Of a stretch of DNA of 64,000 nt, positions 34,717 to 46,526 are shown in pieces; the stretch's first letter is position 1, and every line of letters begins with the position of its first letter. Below the pieces are notes generated by a model. That model searched no databases. It worked only from the letters and a program-made list of their open reading frames with translations, and was not told the DNA's origin. The stretch covers positions 4,076,375 through 4,140,374 of the forward strand of contig JAKZAN010000002.1 in the NCBI GenBank assembly GCA_023053545.1, in the 5' to 3' direction. The translations under genes were made by a program, and so were the position numbers. Source of the DNA: Lepidurus packardi (Eukaryota > Arthropoda > Branchiopoda > Notostraca > Triopsidae).

Positions 34717-37700
34717 CTAAAAGCACAAAGAAAAAAAAAACGAGCCATGATCACGGGTCAAGACTACACTGTCATAACCTTGCGACTCTTGTGTGTAAAA
34801 TCGCAATGAATAGGGAGAAACATAAATCTTTGTCGTATCAAAATTTTCGTTCAAAATTTCTTCATCTCAATGGAAATACAAGTCATGAAGAAATGCAGGC
34901 GGAATGTAAACAATGAGGCGAGGCCAGTATTTCTTTTCCCCTGATAGACAAGGAACACTAACACACAGTCAAAAAATAAACAAATACCTTCTTGGCGGGC
35001 GATTCCGTGCTTTGACTGCCCTTGGAAGAATTCCGCGACACGAGGCTATCTTTGTCCTTATCAGATAAGGAAAGTAACGGCGGTGGCGGACTCGCAGCGG
35101 GCGGTGATGGATACCGCTGAGGCGCTCCATTACTACTCCGTACTTCCGGCACCGCGTAATCATAGGTATCTATCAAAGCAAATAAACTGTGTTTTTATGC
35201 CGTCATAACTCTCACCCTATAATATAACAATCCCGTCCTCTTCTCTTTTCTGCTATGTATATTGCACTTATCCCGTCCACACTATTAGGCTACCGACGTT
35301 TCCCATAAGGTCAAGCGGGAACTCGTAGCGTTACTTCGCTCTGCCTTACTGCCACACTATTAAGCTCCCGATGTTTCCCAAAAGGTCAAGCGGGAACTCG
35401 TAGCATTAGTTCGGTCTGCCTTACTAGTAGCACTAACAACGCAATAATGAATCATGGAAAAGCTGCCAAGCGAATAAACCGGGCAACTCTTGAACATAAC
35501 CGGGTACTCGTACGCTTTCTCCGGCTTTATGGTTACCAAACTTCGATTGGTAGCTTTTCTTTTCATTTTTGGGACCGAAATAGTAACATTGTAATTCTCT
35601 TTTACTTCCTCTTTAAGTTCCCAGGTTTATTTCCGTCTTTTCCCAGGTTTATTTCCCTCCTTTTCCCAGGTTTTATTTCCCTAATCCGGAATGAAAACCG
35701 CAGCCTAAAAACCACACAAACGATGTGGTTTACCCTCCGAAGAAAACTCACCTGAGGCTAAGTGATGAACCCGACCTCGATCAGGGGATTCGAGGCCTCC
35801 GCTGTGGCCGTTACCGGCTAGAAGCAACGTACTATAGCTGTAATACGGCGAAAAGCGCAGGGCGTGATACGGCTCCTGGTACTCGACCGCTTTCAACGGA
35901 ACGCCCTCGGGGCACGCCACAAAGCTGCCCATGGTATGAGATGTCCCGCCCGCGTGATGCAGCAAATGATTGGCCGTCCCAGCAGCGGTGGCGCTCGGGT
36001 CTGTCAACCGGACTTCCGCGTACGGTAAAGACCCGGCTTTGGAGAGCAACTTGGAGTGGGCCGTACTCCCTATCTCGACTCCCATCAAGGGATCGTGATG
36101 ATGCGGGTGCAAGCGCGGACTGCCCGAGGCCGTCGAACCCCATAAGGATTTGGCCGGTAAAGGACTGCCAAGGTTTTTGCGATGCCGGTGCCGCCAGATC
36201 ATGAAAAAGATCGCGGCAGCCAAGATGAAACTCACGGCTACCAAGATGCCGATCACAATGGCCAAATAAGCCTGATTGTCCCCGGCCGTAGGAGGGGTAG
36301 TGGGATCTATAATCCGCATTGAATCAAAGTTAAAAAAAGCTTTTAGATCTCCAAAGGACTTTTGATCAATACTTCTCACTTTAGCCACCTACGAAGTGCA
36401 GAAAAGAACCTTCCTTTACATTGAGATATAAGAAATTTCAAGAAATACTTCTTATTCTATTTTTTTCTCATCTTGAACCAGATAAAAGTGCTAAAAAGAA
36501 CCTTCCTTTACACTAAGATAGAAAAAATTTCAAAAAATACTTCTTATTCTTTTTTTAGAGATGAAAGTAAAAAAAAATAAAAAAAGGGAAGTCATTTTTA
36601 TTTTCATAAAACATATCTTGTTGCGGTAGGAAGGCGATCAAGTGTGCTTACCTTGGGGATGAGCCGAATCGGCAGTAGCAGCACCTACGCCCCACAAAAC
36701 TTCAGGCTGGAGTTGTGGTGGCGTCAGCACGGAAGCTGTCGAAGTAGCCAGTTCGGCTTCAATCTCAGACGTATAATTACGAGCTGCTGCCTCTGCAAGA
36801 AAGTTTTTTTTTTTTTTGCTTTAGCCACAATTAATTCCAACTGTTTGAGCCTAAGATGAGTTCCCTTCGCTTTCTTTATAACAAGCTTGTGATTTTTTTT
36901 AAATTTTTTTTTTCTTAAAGAGACGAGCTAAAAGGCCAGGAAGGGAGATTGAAAGTAGAGAAAATAGAAGCATACCTGAGCGGAACGACACTTCGCTGAT
37001 GAGGATCCAGCGCGATGCAAAGAAGAGGCGGAGCTTGACAAATCGCCCAACACGATGATGAAGTTTGACGGAAATATTGCGAGGCGTCTCGAAAATGCGG
37101 TCTTCTTGAGGCAGGTACGTAATGGGCTCGCCCGAGTAGACACGCCCACTTAAGCTAAAGAGCACTTGCACTTCCGAGAAAACCTGCCATGGAAAGTGCA
37201 GTAAAAGGATATTGCTAGGAAATGGTTTCGAACCACACAGGTAGAAAAATACTATTAGTGTTATTATTACTACTCCTAATAATAATAAAAATAATAATAA
37301 TCTTAATAAATATTATTAAATAAGAAAAAGAAAAACGATAAGAAAAATTAAAACGAATTGGAACTAGAATGAGAAAAAGATTACTTTTTATTATGCAGCA
37401 AATGAATAAGAGTAGTTAGAAAAAAAGTGAAAATTAAAGAAATAAAAAAATAAACTTTGACTTACTTGTACTTCCCGCATAAACTGATTATTGGCGTAAA
37501 GACTGAGCAAGGTGAAATCTCGGACCGTATCGAACTCGAAGACGATCTCCACGGGTTGGCCCTGGCGACTATCATTCTTCCATCCCACCCATCCCAGAGC
37601 TAGAAAGACGTATCACCCAAGAACACAAACATACATAAGTAAGAAAACGTAACAAGACCAAAAAAGAGGAAAAAAAATGCGGCGTTGCGTTCCAACCTCG

Positions 37701-40700
37701 AATCATGAATCAATGCCATCACTAGTATATAGAGATTCGCATGCTCTCATAAATCACTTCGTACTTTCCCTCCAGGGGGTCCCATCATCTTTTTCCCCCC
37801 CTACCCCCCCCCCCCCCCCCCCCCCCAATGCCAAGGAAGAAAACCCAGGCAGGCAAAATTGCAAAAAAATATAATAATAATAATAATAATAACAACAACA
37901 GAACAAAATAAAATAAAGCCGTAGGAAAAACAAGCTTTATCGACCAACAAAGTCCTTAATACCTCGGTCGTGCTCATAGTAGCCATTCTTGAAGTTATCA
38001 GGGCCCAATTTGGCATCGATGAGTTGGCCTAAACCTTGGCGTAGTACATTTCCATCCCACACGCCATCATAAGTCGCGTCGTAAAATTGCCATCCTGATC
38101 CACGCTGATCACCTTGTGGCATGGAATAACTCACGATTCCCTCTACAAACATAAAGAAAAAAAGTAATAAATTAATATAACATGATCTAACATTCCACCA
38201 GAAACCAAGCCTGACCACACAATCGTTAGTTTCTGAACACGAAAAAGCTCCATTCGCATTTTTAAATTGTTTAAAAAAAAAGACTTTTCGGGGAAAGAAA
38301 AATGATAATGTACCTGTCCAAGGGCATCCATAAATCTCCACGCGCATGCAAACGGTCCTACGGTGATGACTGTAAGGTAGAAATCGCAATCGCCGAGCCA
38401 GAATGGGCGGATCCAAGTCGCGCTTTTCAGCCAAATACGTATTGCTATTTCCGGCCAATACCTGCAAAAAAGTTTGAAACTCAACTTAAAACGCAATTAC
38501 TGCAAAATCAAACCTTTATCCTACAAAACGAGCAAAAATAATATATTTTCTAATGATATTTTTCTTTTCATAGTATTTAATAAGTGCTACGTAAGTACTA
38601 CTATAGTAACTACTGAAAGCTATTTCAAAAATTGTATCAAGTAGCTTTTTCGAGTCATAATGTATCGATATCTATACTCGAGAGCTTTGTTTACTATTTG
38701 AAGCACTTGAGTAAATAGTAACCATGGTTACAAACGCGTAAGCCATGCCATGATACTTTCGTGACATTTATGACCCAATTTTCCATGCGAATAACTCGTC
38801 ATCGTATTTCTTGAAAGATTTGAAAGAAAGACTCGAAAGCAAAGATTTGAAAGAAAGTTCGTCGCTTTTGAGATCCGTGTAGCCAGCAACTATCGTACAC
38901 AATCGCAACATGTGATTTCGGTGGCTATGTCGTATAATGCAATTTCCGTCTAACATGTAGATCCAAGTTAATAAAGCAGAGAGAGAGCAAACATCCCAAT
39001 AGTTTCGAGGTAAACTTGAGAGCATGGAATCATGTCACGTTCAACATACTAAGTAGGTCAATCAACAAGAAACCCAAGTGGCTATCTTTCTTTCGTATAA
39101 TACGTCCAATTAGGACAATCAATTCCTTCATTAGCTTATTTTTTCGTGTGTCTAGGCTAACTATACACGTCTCTTGTTCTTTTCCCAAGTTCCTTGAAGC
39201 ATCCTTACCGCAGACTCTGTCGACTGAGCTCCGTTTATTTTTGCATCTTTTTCTTCGGCAACTTCCTATTTTTTCTCTCTTATACCCAGCTCATGCATTT
39301 TTTATCTCTTCATCTCAATGATATTTATGCCACGAGCTTAAGTGCATGTTGGCGTGTGTCAAGAAGTACGACAAATTCTCCATTCGCTTTTCTTTTTTTG
39401 CTTTTCTCTACTTTGTGAAGATTCTTTGTTTTGTGTTTCGCTTCCTTTTCTTCTAGGGTGCTGCGCTATGCTCTGCCTGGGTCCCAATTACTATTCAACG
39501 GGAAAACAAGCTCAATGCGCCCATTTAAGACAAGTCCTTATAGTTCCCCGACACGAAAGAGAGAAAAAGATCGAACACGGGGAAAATGATCGTCACGCAC
39601 ACATACACAACTACACGGAATAAAAGGATGCGACTAAAACCGAAAGAAAATCAGAGTTTAGTACCTCTTGTAAAGAAAATAAATACCACACTCCCCCCCC
39701 CCCCCCCCCTTCTTTTTTGCTTTGTAAGGTTGCTTGACGCACCACAGCATCTTCCATCATCGTGCGTGTAATGCAAAAAGGGTGTGTGCACACGGTTCAA
39801 GAAACACGCCCACTAACGAGCCCCGCAACTCTCCCCTTCCATCTTGTCCTGTGCTCAAGACCAGGATAAATTGAAGAATTCAAAACATAATGTGTGCTGT
39901 GATGGCCACGCATGGGGGGGTTGGCGCTCAGCTGGAAGCTTTGAGCAATCATCTATATAGCTTTATGTGTTGGATGCAACAACATACACCAACAACCCCT
40001 GCATCCATATGATCAAAGCTATTCCAACTTGTATAGCCAAACTTGTCGAAAGCCAAAAGCAGTGGAATTAACAAACGACCTACAGAATCATAAATCTTCC
40101 CATGAAACAACAAGAGCCTAAGCAGGACTCAATAGCTCCAAAACTTCGCCTTCTTAATTGGCAAAAGGCAATGCTCATTACGCTCTCGCCAACACCGCTT
40201 GCAAACATAACATTTTCATTTCAATCCCAAATAAGCGTAATTTGTTCATTGCCCAGCTAAATAAATAATGCCGCACACAGCAACTACGAAAAAAACATGA
40301 ATATGAACCACGCCGAGTTTATTCTACCCTTCTCACCAAGCTTAAACTTAAACATAATATAGAATTCTTGAATGAAAATTCTCTCCAAAAAGAACATGAA
40401 ATGAACCTCGCCGACTTTCTTCTTACCCTTATCACCAGGCTTAAACTCAAACATAACACAGAATTCTTGAAAATAATGAATATGTAAAAGAAAATATTCT
40501 CCAACAGGATAAACCCCTTCTCACCAGGCTTAGACTCAAACATCATACAGGATTCTTAAAATAATAATTCTTGAAGAGACAGTTTCCTCCCAAAAGGAGA
40601 ACTCCCTACACGTGTAAAAAGGAACATTCCTTTCTAAAAAAATTCTTGAAGGTTTAAATATTCCCACGTTGACCTAATGAACGGAAACCAGAGACCAACA

Positions 40701-43700
40701 TCAAACACTATTAGCAAACTTGAAATGCAGCCTTGATCCTGAATAAAAAAGAAAAGAATTCATTTGGTAACTTCTAGAAGGTCGTTTCTGACGTCACACA
40801 CGCGTCCATTAACACGGTATCGAAAGCTTTGTTTACTGTTTCTAGCACGGAAATAAACAGTAACAATGGTAAAGAAGCGCCTTAAGCCACACCCTCACAC
40901 GTTCGTGGCGTCATGATCCAAAGTTTGAATGCCAGTAACTTGTGAACGGCTAATCAGAGAAGATGTGAAAGAAAAATTCATCCTTCTTAGCCTCCATCAA
41001 AATCTCAACATGTGATTTCGAAATTGGTGGCTTGGCCCTTTAACAAATGCTCCTGCTCTCAAGTACCAGGATCTCCAACTCCAAGAGTACTCAATCTCCA
41101 AGAGCATAAAACCTGGCAAGACTACCAAAAAAAAGCGCAAACCGGTGGATGGGATTACAAGACACTTCCCTCCTTTTCCTTTAGATGATGTCTCTCTACA
41201 GTAATAAGGCCGTGCGAGCAACTTGAACTGAGGATTGCTCAAGGACGTCCTCGACTTGTCCTGTGCGTCCTAAAGAGCATATCAATATGGACGTCGTTAA
41301 GGGCTTTCTATATCGCCAGCAATCCTCTAAGGGAAGCCCACAAATTCGATATCTTTTTTTCTCTCTCTTCGACATGTTTTGCCTTTTTTTGTATTTTTCG
41401 GTTGCTGTCCTTTGGAGTGATGATATGTGGCTTATTGGTTAGGAAGCTGTGCTTCATGGAGAAGGCTTGTGGAAGAAGCTTTTCAGCACCGCCTTAGTTT
41501 TTCTCATCCCGGAGAGTTCGCCTTCTTGCTTTCCGGCTTCTTATTACTGCCGAGCGGAAGAAAAGTTCCAAGTTTTTGGTAGACGCAAAAGCTTGTTATT
41601 TTGGTAGTGGTGGTGGCGGCTCCCGCACAAGAAAGCATGTCATGTCAAGGCGTGAAAAAAGACTTGGCCCCTCAAAGACGACCATTTCTCCAAAGGTTTT
41701 TTTTTCCACTGTGAAAGTGAACCAAGTGCAAGGTTCTTCTTTCTTTGCTCTCTTTCCTCTGCCGCTCTTTAATTGAATTGTGACGAGACCTGAAACTTTT
41801 TTTCCCTTATTTACTTCGTTCTTCCTTTTACTTCCTCCAACACTAAGACCCCCTCTTCTTCGAAGAAAAATAAAATACACAAATTCTTTGATGATCATGC
41901 CCCCCCTTGATCTAACCAGCATTACTTTCGAAAAATCCTTCAATATCATTAGCATACACCGTGAAAGGAAGCAAACCAACAAGTTACCTCATCGCTTTTC
42001 GCGTCTTTGTATCGCACCCATTTGCCCAAGGCATCGCGCCAATATTCCAGCAAAAAATGCTCCGCAAATTCTTGTCCTTGGCCGTTGCCAAATCTGCCTT
42101 GGATCTCCACTGCAGTCAAAGTATGCACCACATGCAAATCCACCTCCAACCAGTCACGTGGCTGATGAGTCGCTTGTTGACGTGGGCACCATGCCCCACC
42201 ATTGCGTTCCACTCGCACCCTGAAATGAAAAGAATAAGACATTAAACTCCATCCAAATATCCCAAACTAAAATAAAAACAAAAAATAAAATGAAAAAAAA
42301 CAATAAGACATCTATAGCGGGGTAGGATATGATAAATTGACAATTTCCTTTCCTCTCTCTCTGTTTCTCTCCCTTTCACTGCTCCGCCTAATACAAAAAA
42401 GGAAAATATACAAGGTCCTGGCAAGAGAGTCAGCGAGTCCTGAATAAATAATTGCTTTCCATTATTCAAAAACCTCGCAACACCTGACCCTCACACTTTT
42501 GGTGTGCTTTTGGTCTCCTAAACTTTTTACCTATGCTTTGGTGCAAAGCGTATACGGTAGACCTATGTATATATATAGAAAAAGAAGGAGAGGAGCAAAA
42601 GTGAGAACAAAAGGTCGGGCCACATGCACCCCCTAATTTTTCATCTGACAACGCGAACCCCATTTCTGACAATACGCTCGCCTGCCTATTTTTTTATAGT
42701 GCTTTATTCTATGCCCTTTTTCCCTTAAAATAAGAAAGAAAAAAGAACAGTCTAGAATAGTGCGAACACTATTCCTACCTTGCTCATGCATGTGTAATGA
42801 CAGGAAAAATTCGAGCAGACCTGAAACTGTTTTTTCTTTTTTAAAATTATGGAATAATTCGGTTATGGAATAATTATAATTATAATTATAATTATAATAT
42901 AATTATAATATATAATTATAATATATAATTATAATAATAATTATGGAATACCTCGCATTGTGTGGGCCTACGCTCGCACCATCGAAAGATGAACTCGCTG
43001 TAATATCCTCATCGCGAATTCCCCCGGATTCCATACCCAAAGCTCCAATACACTGGCCTGGAACGAAAGAATTACCAATCAAATGAATTTATGACACGAA
43101 TTTTAATTAAATAGAAGAAAAGATTCAAATAAACTACTTCTTAGGTTTGAATTAGATTAAACTACGGACTAGAAGTGAAGTTACTTATTGTTAGATTTCT
43201 TAACTAAATTCAACTATATATATATTTCTTAATTAAATCTCTTAGATTTCTTAACCAAATTCAACTGTATTTATAACTGTATACATAGAAGAATCGGATG
43301 AAGTGCACAGGAGTAGAATTAATGTTTAAATTAAGTGAAAAAGTATTTTTTTAGATTTTAATCCAACTAATTTAATTCAACAGAAGAATCGAACTAATTA
43401 CTATTCTATAGCATTTCTTTAGAATACAATAAACTAAATCCGTTTTAGATTTTAATATAAGCCAGTTACTGATGCGTTGTTACTATAGTAATGGAATCGA
43501 ATGAGAAAATGACGCGAAAAATAGTCGTATGAAATTGCATAATAATAACTCAATTCTTAACGCTTATTATGGTTTCTCATTGCATTTGGGGATGATTTGG
43601 GAGTAATATGTGGCGTTACGGCTACACGGAGTGCTAATAAACATAACAATAGGCTACTTACTCGTGTCCAATGCGTGTGCAACTGTGAAGGTCCATTGGC

Positions 43701-43737
43701 AAATGAGGTAGATAAGGACAATTTGCTTCATCTTCAT
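31119..43737 (-). CDS. Ddr: Discoidin domain receptor tyrosine kinase (16 exons, 1002 aa)
   Basis: Coding exons, 5' to 3' on the minus strand: 43737-43662, 43057-42952, 42219-41988, 38461-38314, 38142-37963, 37599-37466, 37183-36976, 36792-36652, 36306-35752, 35169-34988, 34716-34591, 34405-34299, 33512-33237, 32994-32902, 31969-31825, 31418-31119. They sum to 3009 nt in one frame. DDRs are single-pass collagen receptors that autophosphorylate on collagen binding. Signal peptide 1-22; discoidin domain about 28-185 ([25 protein letters not shown]); discoidin-like domain about 190-365; membrane segment about 422-446; long juxtamembrane region with [10 protein letters not shown]; kinase about 680-1000 with Lys722 (VAAKYL), HRDLAARN 849-856, DFG 869-871, DYYRV 880-884 and PIRWMAWE. 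Length and insert pattern fit the family. One oddity is Ala in place of the first Gly of the nucleotide loop (ASGAFG). Confidence 0.96.
35281..35430. repeat. 75-bp tandem duplication in DDR intron 9
   Basis: The unit starting ACTATTAGGCTACCGACG at 35281 recurs from 35356 as ACTATTAAGCTCCCGATG. Both carry GGTCAAGCGGGAACTCGTAG and CTGCCTTACT. A small local duplication with modest divergence. A three-fold repeat of about 24 bp (TCCCAGGTTTATTTCC) follows at 35618-35685. Confidence 0.85.
36408..36560. repeat. Tandem duplication in DDR intron 8
   Basis: AAGAACCTTCCTTTACA and AATACTTCTTATTCT occur in order near 36402-36462 and again near 36492-36555, a two-unit repeat of about 92 bp. It is close to the exon 9 acceptor but outside coding sequence. 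Confidence 0.75.
37466..43057 (-). CDS. Ddr: Extracellular discoidin exons (2-6) of the DDR gene
   Basis: Exons 43057-42952, 42219-41988, 38461-38314, 38142-37963 and 37599-37466 encode the collagen-binding discoidin domain and the first part of the discoidin-like domain. The third coding exon carries GGAWCPR and [22 protein letters not shown]. The fourth carries [20 protein letters not shown]. The domain cysteines are kept. The loop that in human DDR2 carries a collagen-contacting Trp (ASSQW) reads ASSSF here, and the equivalent in the kinase-less paralog reads ASSSY. The human comparison is from memory. Confidence 0.9.
37804..37826 (+). repeat. Poly-C tract (23 nt) in DDR intron 5
   Basis: An unbroken C run on the plus strand, which is a G run in the DDR pre-mRNA. 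It is flanked by an AT-rich (ATAAT)n-like run at 37870-37900. G runs of this length can form quadruplexes. Confidence 0.95.
38640..38780. repeat. ACGTCA-type inverted-repeat element copy in DDR intron 3
   Basis: Contains GCTTTGTTTACTATTTGAAGC and AGTAAATAGTAACCATGG with a CATGCCATGATACTTTCGTG block, matching the family described at 55424-55760 and 59580-60050. Confidence 0.55.
39693..39709 (+). repeat. Poly-C tract (17 nt) in DDR intron 3
   Basis: An unbroken C run on the plus strand, G in the DDR transcript. It is the second such tract in the gene. Confidence 0.95.
40300..40580. repeat. Three-unit tandem repeat in DDR intron 3
   Basis: A unit of roughly 90-115 bp containing TTCTCACCAAGCTTAAACTT and then AGAATTCTTGAA occurs three times, near 40330, 40430 and 40520, with small indels between units. 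Confidence 0.75.
40790..40960. repeat. ACGTCA-type element copy in DDR intron 3
   Basis: Contains GTTTACTGTTTCTAGCAC, AAATAAACAGTAACAATGG, CACACGTTCGTGGCGTCA and CAGTAACTTGTGAACGGCTA, all shared with copies elsewhere in the window. Confidence 0.6.
42864..42945. repeat. (AATTAT)n microsatellite beside DDR exon 2
   Basis: About 80 bp of AATTATAATTATAAT repeats, some interrupted, lie within about 10 nt of the donor of DDR exon 2 (42952). Confidence 0.9.
43662..43737 (-). CDS. Ddr: Signal-peptide exon of the DDR gene
   Basis: ATG at 43737-43735 opens [17 protein letters not shown], a clear signal peptide, ending at a GTAAGT donor in phase 1. A second in-frame ATG lies two codons on. The next intron is 604 nt and contains A+T-rich low-complexity DNA. 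Confidence 0.85.
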
Positions 43738-46300
43738 GGTTATGTTTGGCGCTATTGATGTTCCTGGTTCCTGGAGTTGATGGAATGCGTCTCTCTGCAT
43801 GCATCACGTTTTCAATCAAAACGACTGCTGTGCAGCAATAACCAAGGCGCCCATCGAAAGCAACCCCTCTTGCTTCGCCCCACTTAATGTTCGAAAATTC
43901 CCCTCGAGCCACTCGCCAAAATACACGACAGCAATACGTTTTTCAGCCTACAAAACAAATCAGGAAATTCACTTCAGTCCATTGAGACATGTTGTATAGT
44001 TATACGTTGTATGATACGAAAGTTTATAGAGAGCAATAAACGCGATTTCATCCTGATGGGAAATTTGGCACTGATACGCAACCCGACTGGAATAAGCTGC
44101 TTACAAAAATGGAAAAAATAAATAAAAGAAAATTGAAAAAAAAGAATCTATGTTTATCACGCAACAAGAGCAACATGCTTCAGTGCTGTGTTGATACGCA
44201 GTTGCTAGTGCCCCAGCCATAAATGATTACACTGTGCTCTGCTGGAGCTGTAAGTGTGCTTCCCTGCATGAGAAGACTGCAGCAATCAGCTATCAACAAT
44301 GTGTGGGAACTTGCCCAGATGCCGAGTTCCAACTACAACAGCCCACAGATACAGCGCTCGAGTGCAGTGCGAATAACAGGTGCCATTTTCCGAGCTCTAA
44401 AACTCGTCATTTCACTTTTCCTTCCCGGACTTCTTAATGCAGGGAGGGGCAAACTTGAAAATTTGAAACCTTGTGCTCCGAAACCTTTAATTTGGTGTCT
44501 TTACACAGGTTTCCGAGCGCTCTACAACATGCAAAACCTTAACTCCGATGAAGGTTTCCCAACTTCATAGAACCTTGTCATTACACTTGTAGGACATTGC
44601 ACACGCCTCTTGCATAGACCTTTAATTGAGACTTTTGAAAAGGAGCACGCGGATAGGAAAGGCACCACCGACAAACCCCATATTTGGGACCTTTTCTTGG
44701 CCTGAAATTATATTTTTTAAAGGAAAAAAGGGCTAATTGGAAGTAGTCATAAAAAAGGAGAACCTGTCGGACCTGTTCATAGAAACGCACAATAAACTAC
44801 AAATCTTGGTGGTTGCTTTTTAGATGTTGAACTTTTTTATTATTTTTTTTTCCTGAAAAGAAAATTAACCTCGAATTCGGGGGAATTTCCACATAAATCA
44901 AAGCGTTTCACCAAGCTTTCTTCTGTATATACTTGAACCGTTCCGATCCGAGTTACACCAATAAACAGTTGACAAAATAAAGAATAAAAAAGTTATTCCA
45001 TTGATTATTTTTTCTTTACCAGAATTGAAAATTTTGCACAATGTTCACATGTAAGCTTGACAAGCGGGGAAGGACAGATTCGGAAAGATAATTTTTTTAA
45101 AGTAAAAAAAAAAATAAGAAAAAATTGTTTCCTTCAAGTCAAAATCTTTTCAAAATGTTGCTAAGTGAATTTATGAAAGCGGGAAAGGAAGATTTAGAGT
45201 CAGGAAGAGATTTTTTTCAAATAAAAAACTAATTTAGAAAAATTAAGAAAATATAGGGACGGCAATTCAACAAGTTGTGCCATTCACGAGGCCGTAAACG
45301 TATGATATCTGCCTTTTTAAAAGGACATTTTATGGGACTGGGTGATAATCATGATGGATGCTTTGTTAGGCTGGCCTGTAGCGCTATAAATGACACCCCT
45401 CTGCAACCCTGACCCATAAATCCTCGCGGGTTTGTGGACCAAAAGGGAAACCCTCCTAAATGAGTTCTATATACTGTTTGGTCGCCGTTAACTGCTTACG
45501 TTTTGTAACAAGTCGCGCACGTTTAGCTGCTGTATATGAGAAAGGCTCGGTGTCTTGTATAATATAGACGAAAAACCACCCCCCTAAAGTTAAGCGTACA
45601 AGGGGCGAGAATGAGGGAGGTAGGGAGGGATGATATAAAAGAAGCTCATTTGCAGTGTCACGTAGAAAAGGGGAGAGAGTTATGAAGGTATAGGCTCTCT
45701 TCTCTGTCTGGGCGCGAACAGTAAACCCGTAACGAAAGCTGAATATTTTGAGACTCTTCCGGCCCCCAAAAGCACCGATTTGGTAACTCTCGGACGACAC
45801 GGAAGACCGAAGACTGAAACCGTTGACGCAGTCAAGAGCTCTTGTCCATGAGTCAAAGCTTGCGCTAATACGTGGACTTCACGGGTTACAGTATCCTTTT
45901 CCTGACCCGTGACCTTCTCCATTCCTATCTCCGGTAATAAAACGGGGGACCTTTTCAGGTCTTTATGTCAGAGGAAGTTCATATTATCTTTTTCTTTTTA
46001 CTTAAAGGGATGTTCCTTCACATTAAAGAAGAAGACAATTGCCACCGAAACCCACAGTTTTAAGATTGTGAGAAAGTTGATAGTCTATGATGCCAGAATT
46101 GTTTGAAATTTCATTCGTCAAGGCTCCAATTCACTGCAAGAAATTCTTTGGGATATTTTTCATATTTTTCACAATAAAGTGAAATCTTTGTAGGATGAAG
46201 TAGATGAAATCTTTGTAAGATGAAATAGTAGTTTAAATTTGAAGGCACTTTCATGCAAAATATGTACAATTACAATCAAAATATGGGAATGGTCTTGCGG
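43738..46300. other. 5' flank of the DDR gene; no recognised gene
   Basis: Presumably contains 5' untranslated sequence or an intron of the DDR gene. One short plus-strand frame, 44234-44437, is unusually cysteine-rich (CWSCKC, CVGTC, then two more Cys), but has no family match I know and is probably chance. No other structure stands out. Confidence 0.4.
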
Positions 46301-46303
46301 CAA

Positions 46304-46526
46304 CGCAACACAAGGACGACTCGACAGAAGGACTCCGTGTACCCGACACGGACAGAAGGATGCCAGGTCCATAGTTTTTTAAGGGACTAATAGAATTTAA
46401 AGTGTCTGCTCATTGGTTAAGCACCAACGAGATTAGAAAGTGCTTAAGCCGGATTATAAATTCGTCACAAGGTTAGGTTAGGTTAGATTAGGCGTCCTTC
46501 TGTCGGGGTCCGGAGTCCTTGTGATG
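46304..46526. repeat. Short element with imperfect terminal inverted repeats and TTAGG run
   Basis: CACAAGGAC, GACTCCG and CGACAGAAGGA blocks at 46310-46361 recur in inverted orientation at 46491-46526. The left arm carries a partial internal duplication. The inner part holds GGTTAGGTTAGGTTAGATTAGG at 46471-46492: four TTAGG units, one with a mismatch. This looks like a small miniature inverted-repeat element. Confidence 0.55.

Noticed and set aside
35725-36204. 159-codon plus-strand frame
   Set aside because: Exactly antisense to DDR exon 9 (36306-35752), which has strong family and splice support.
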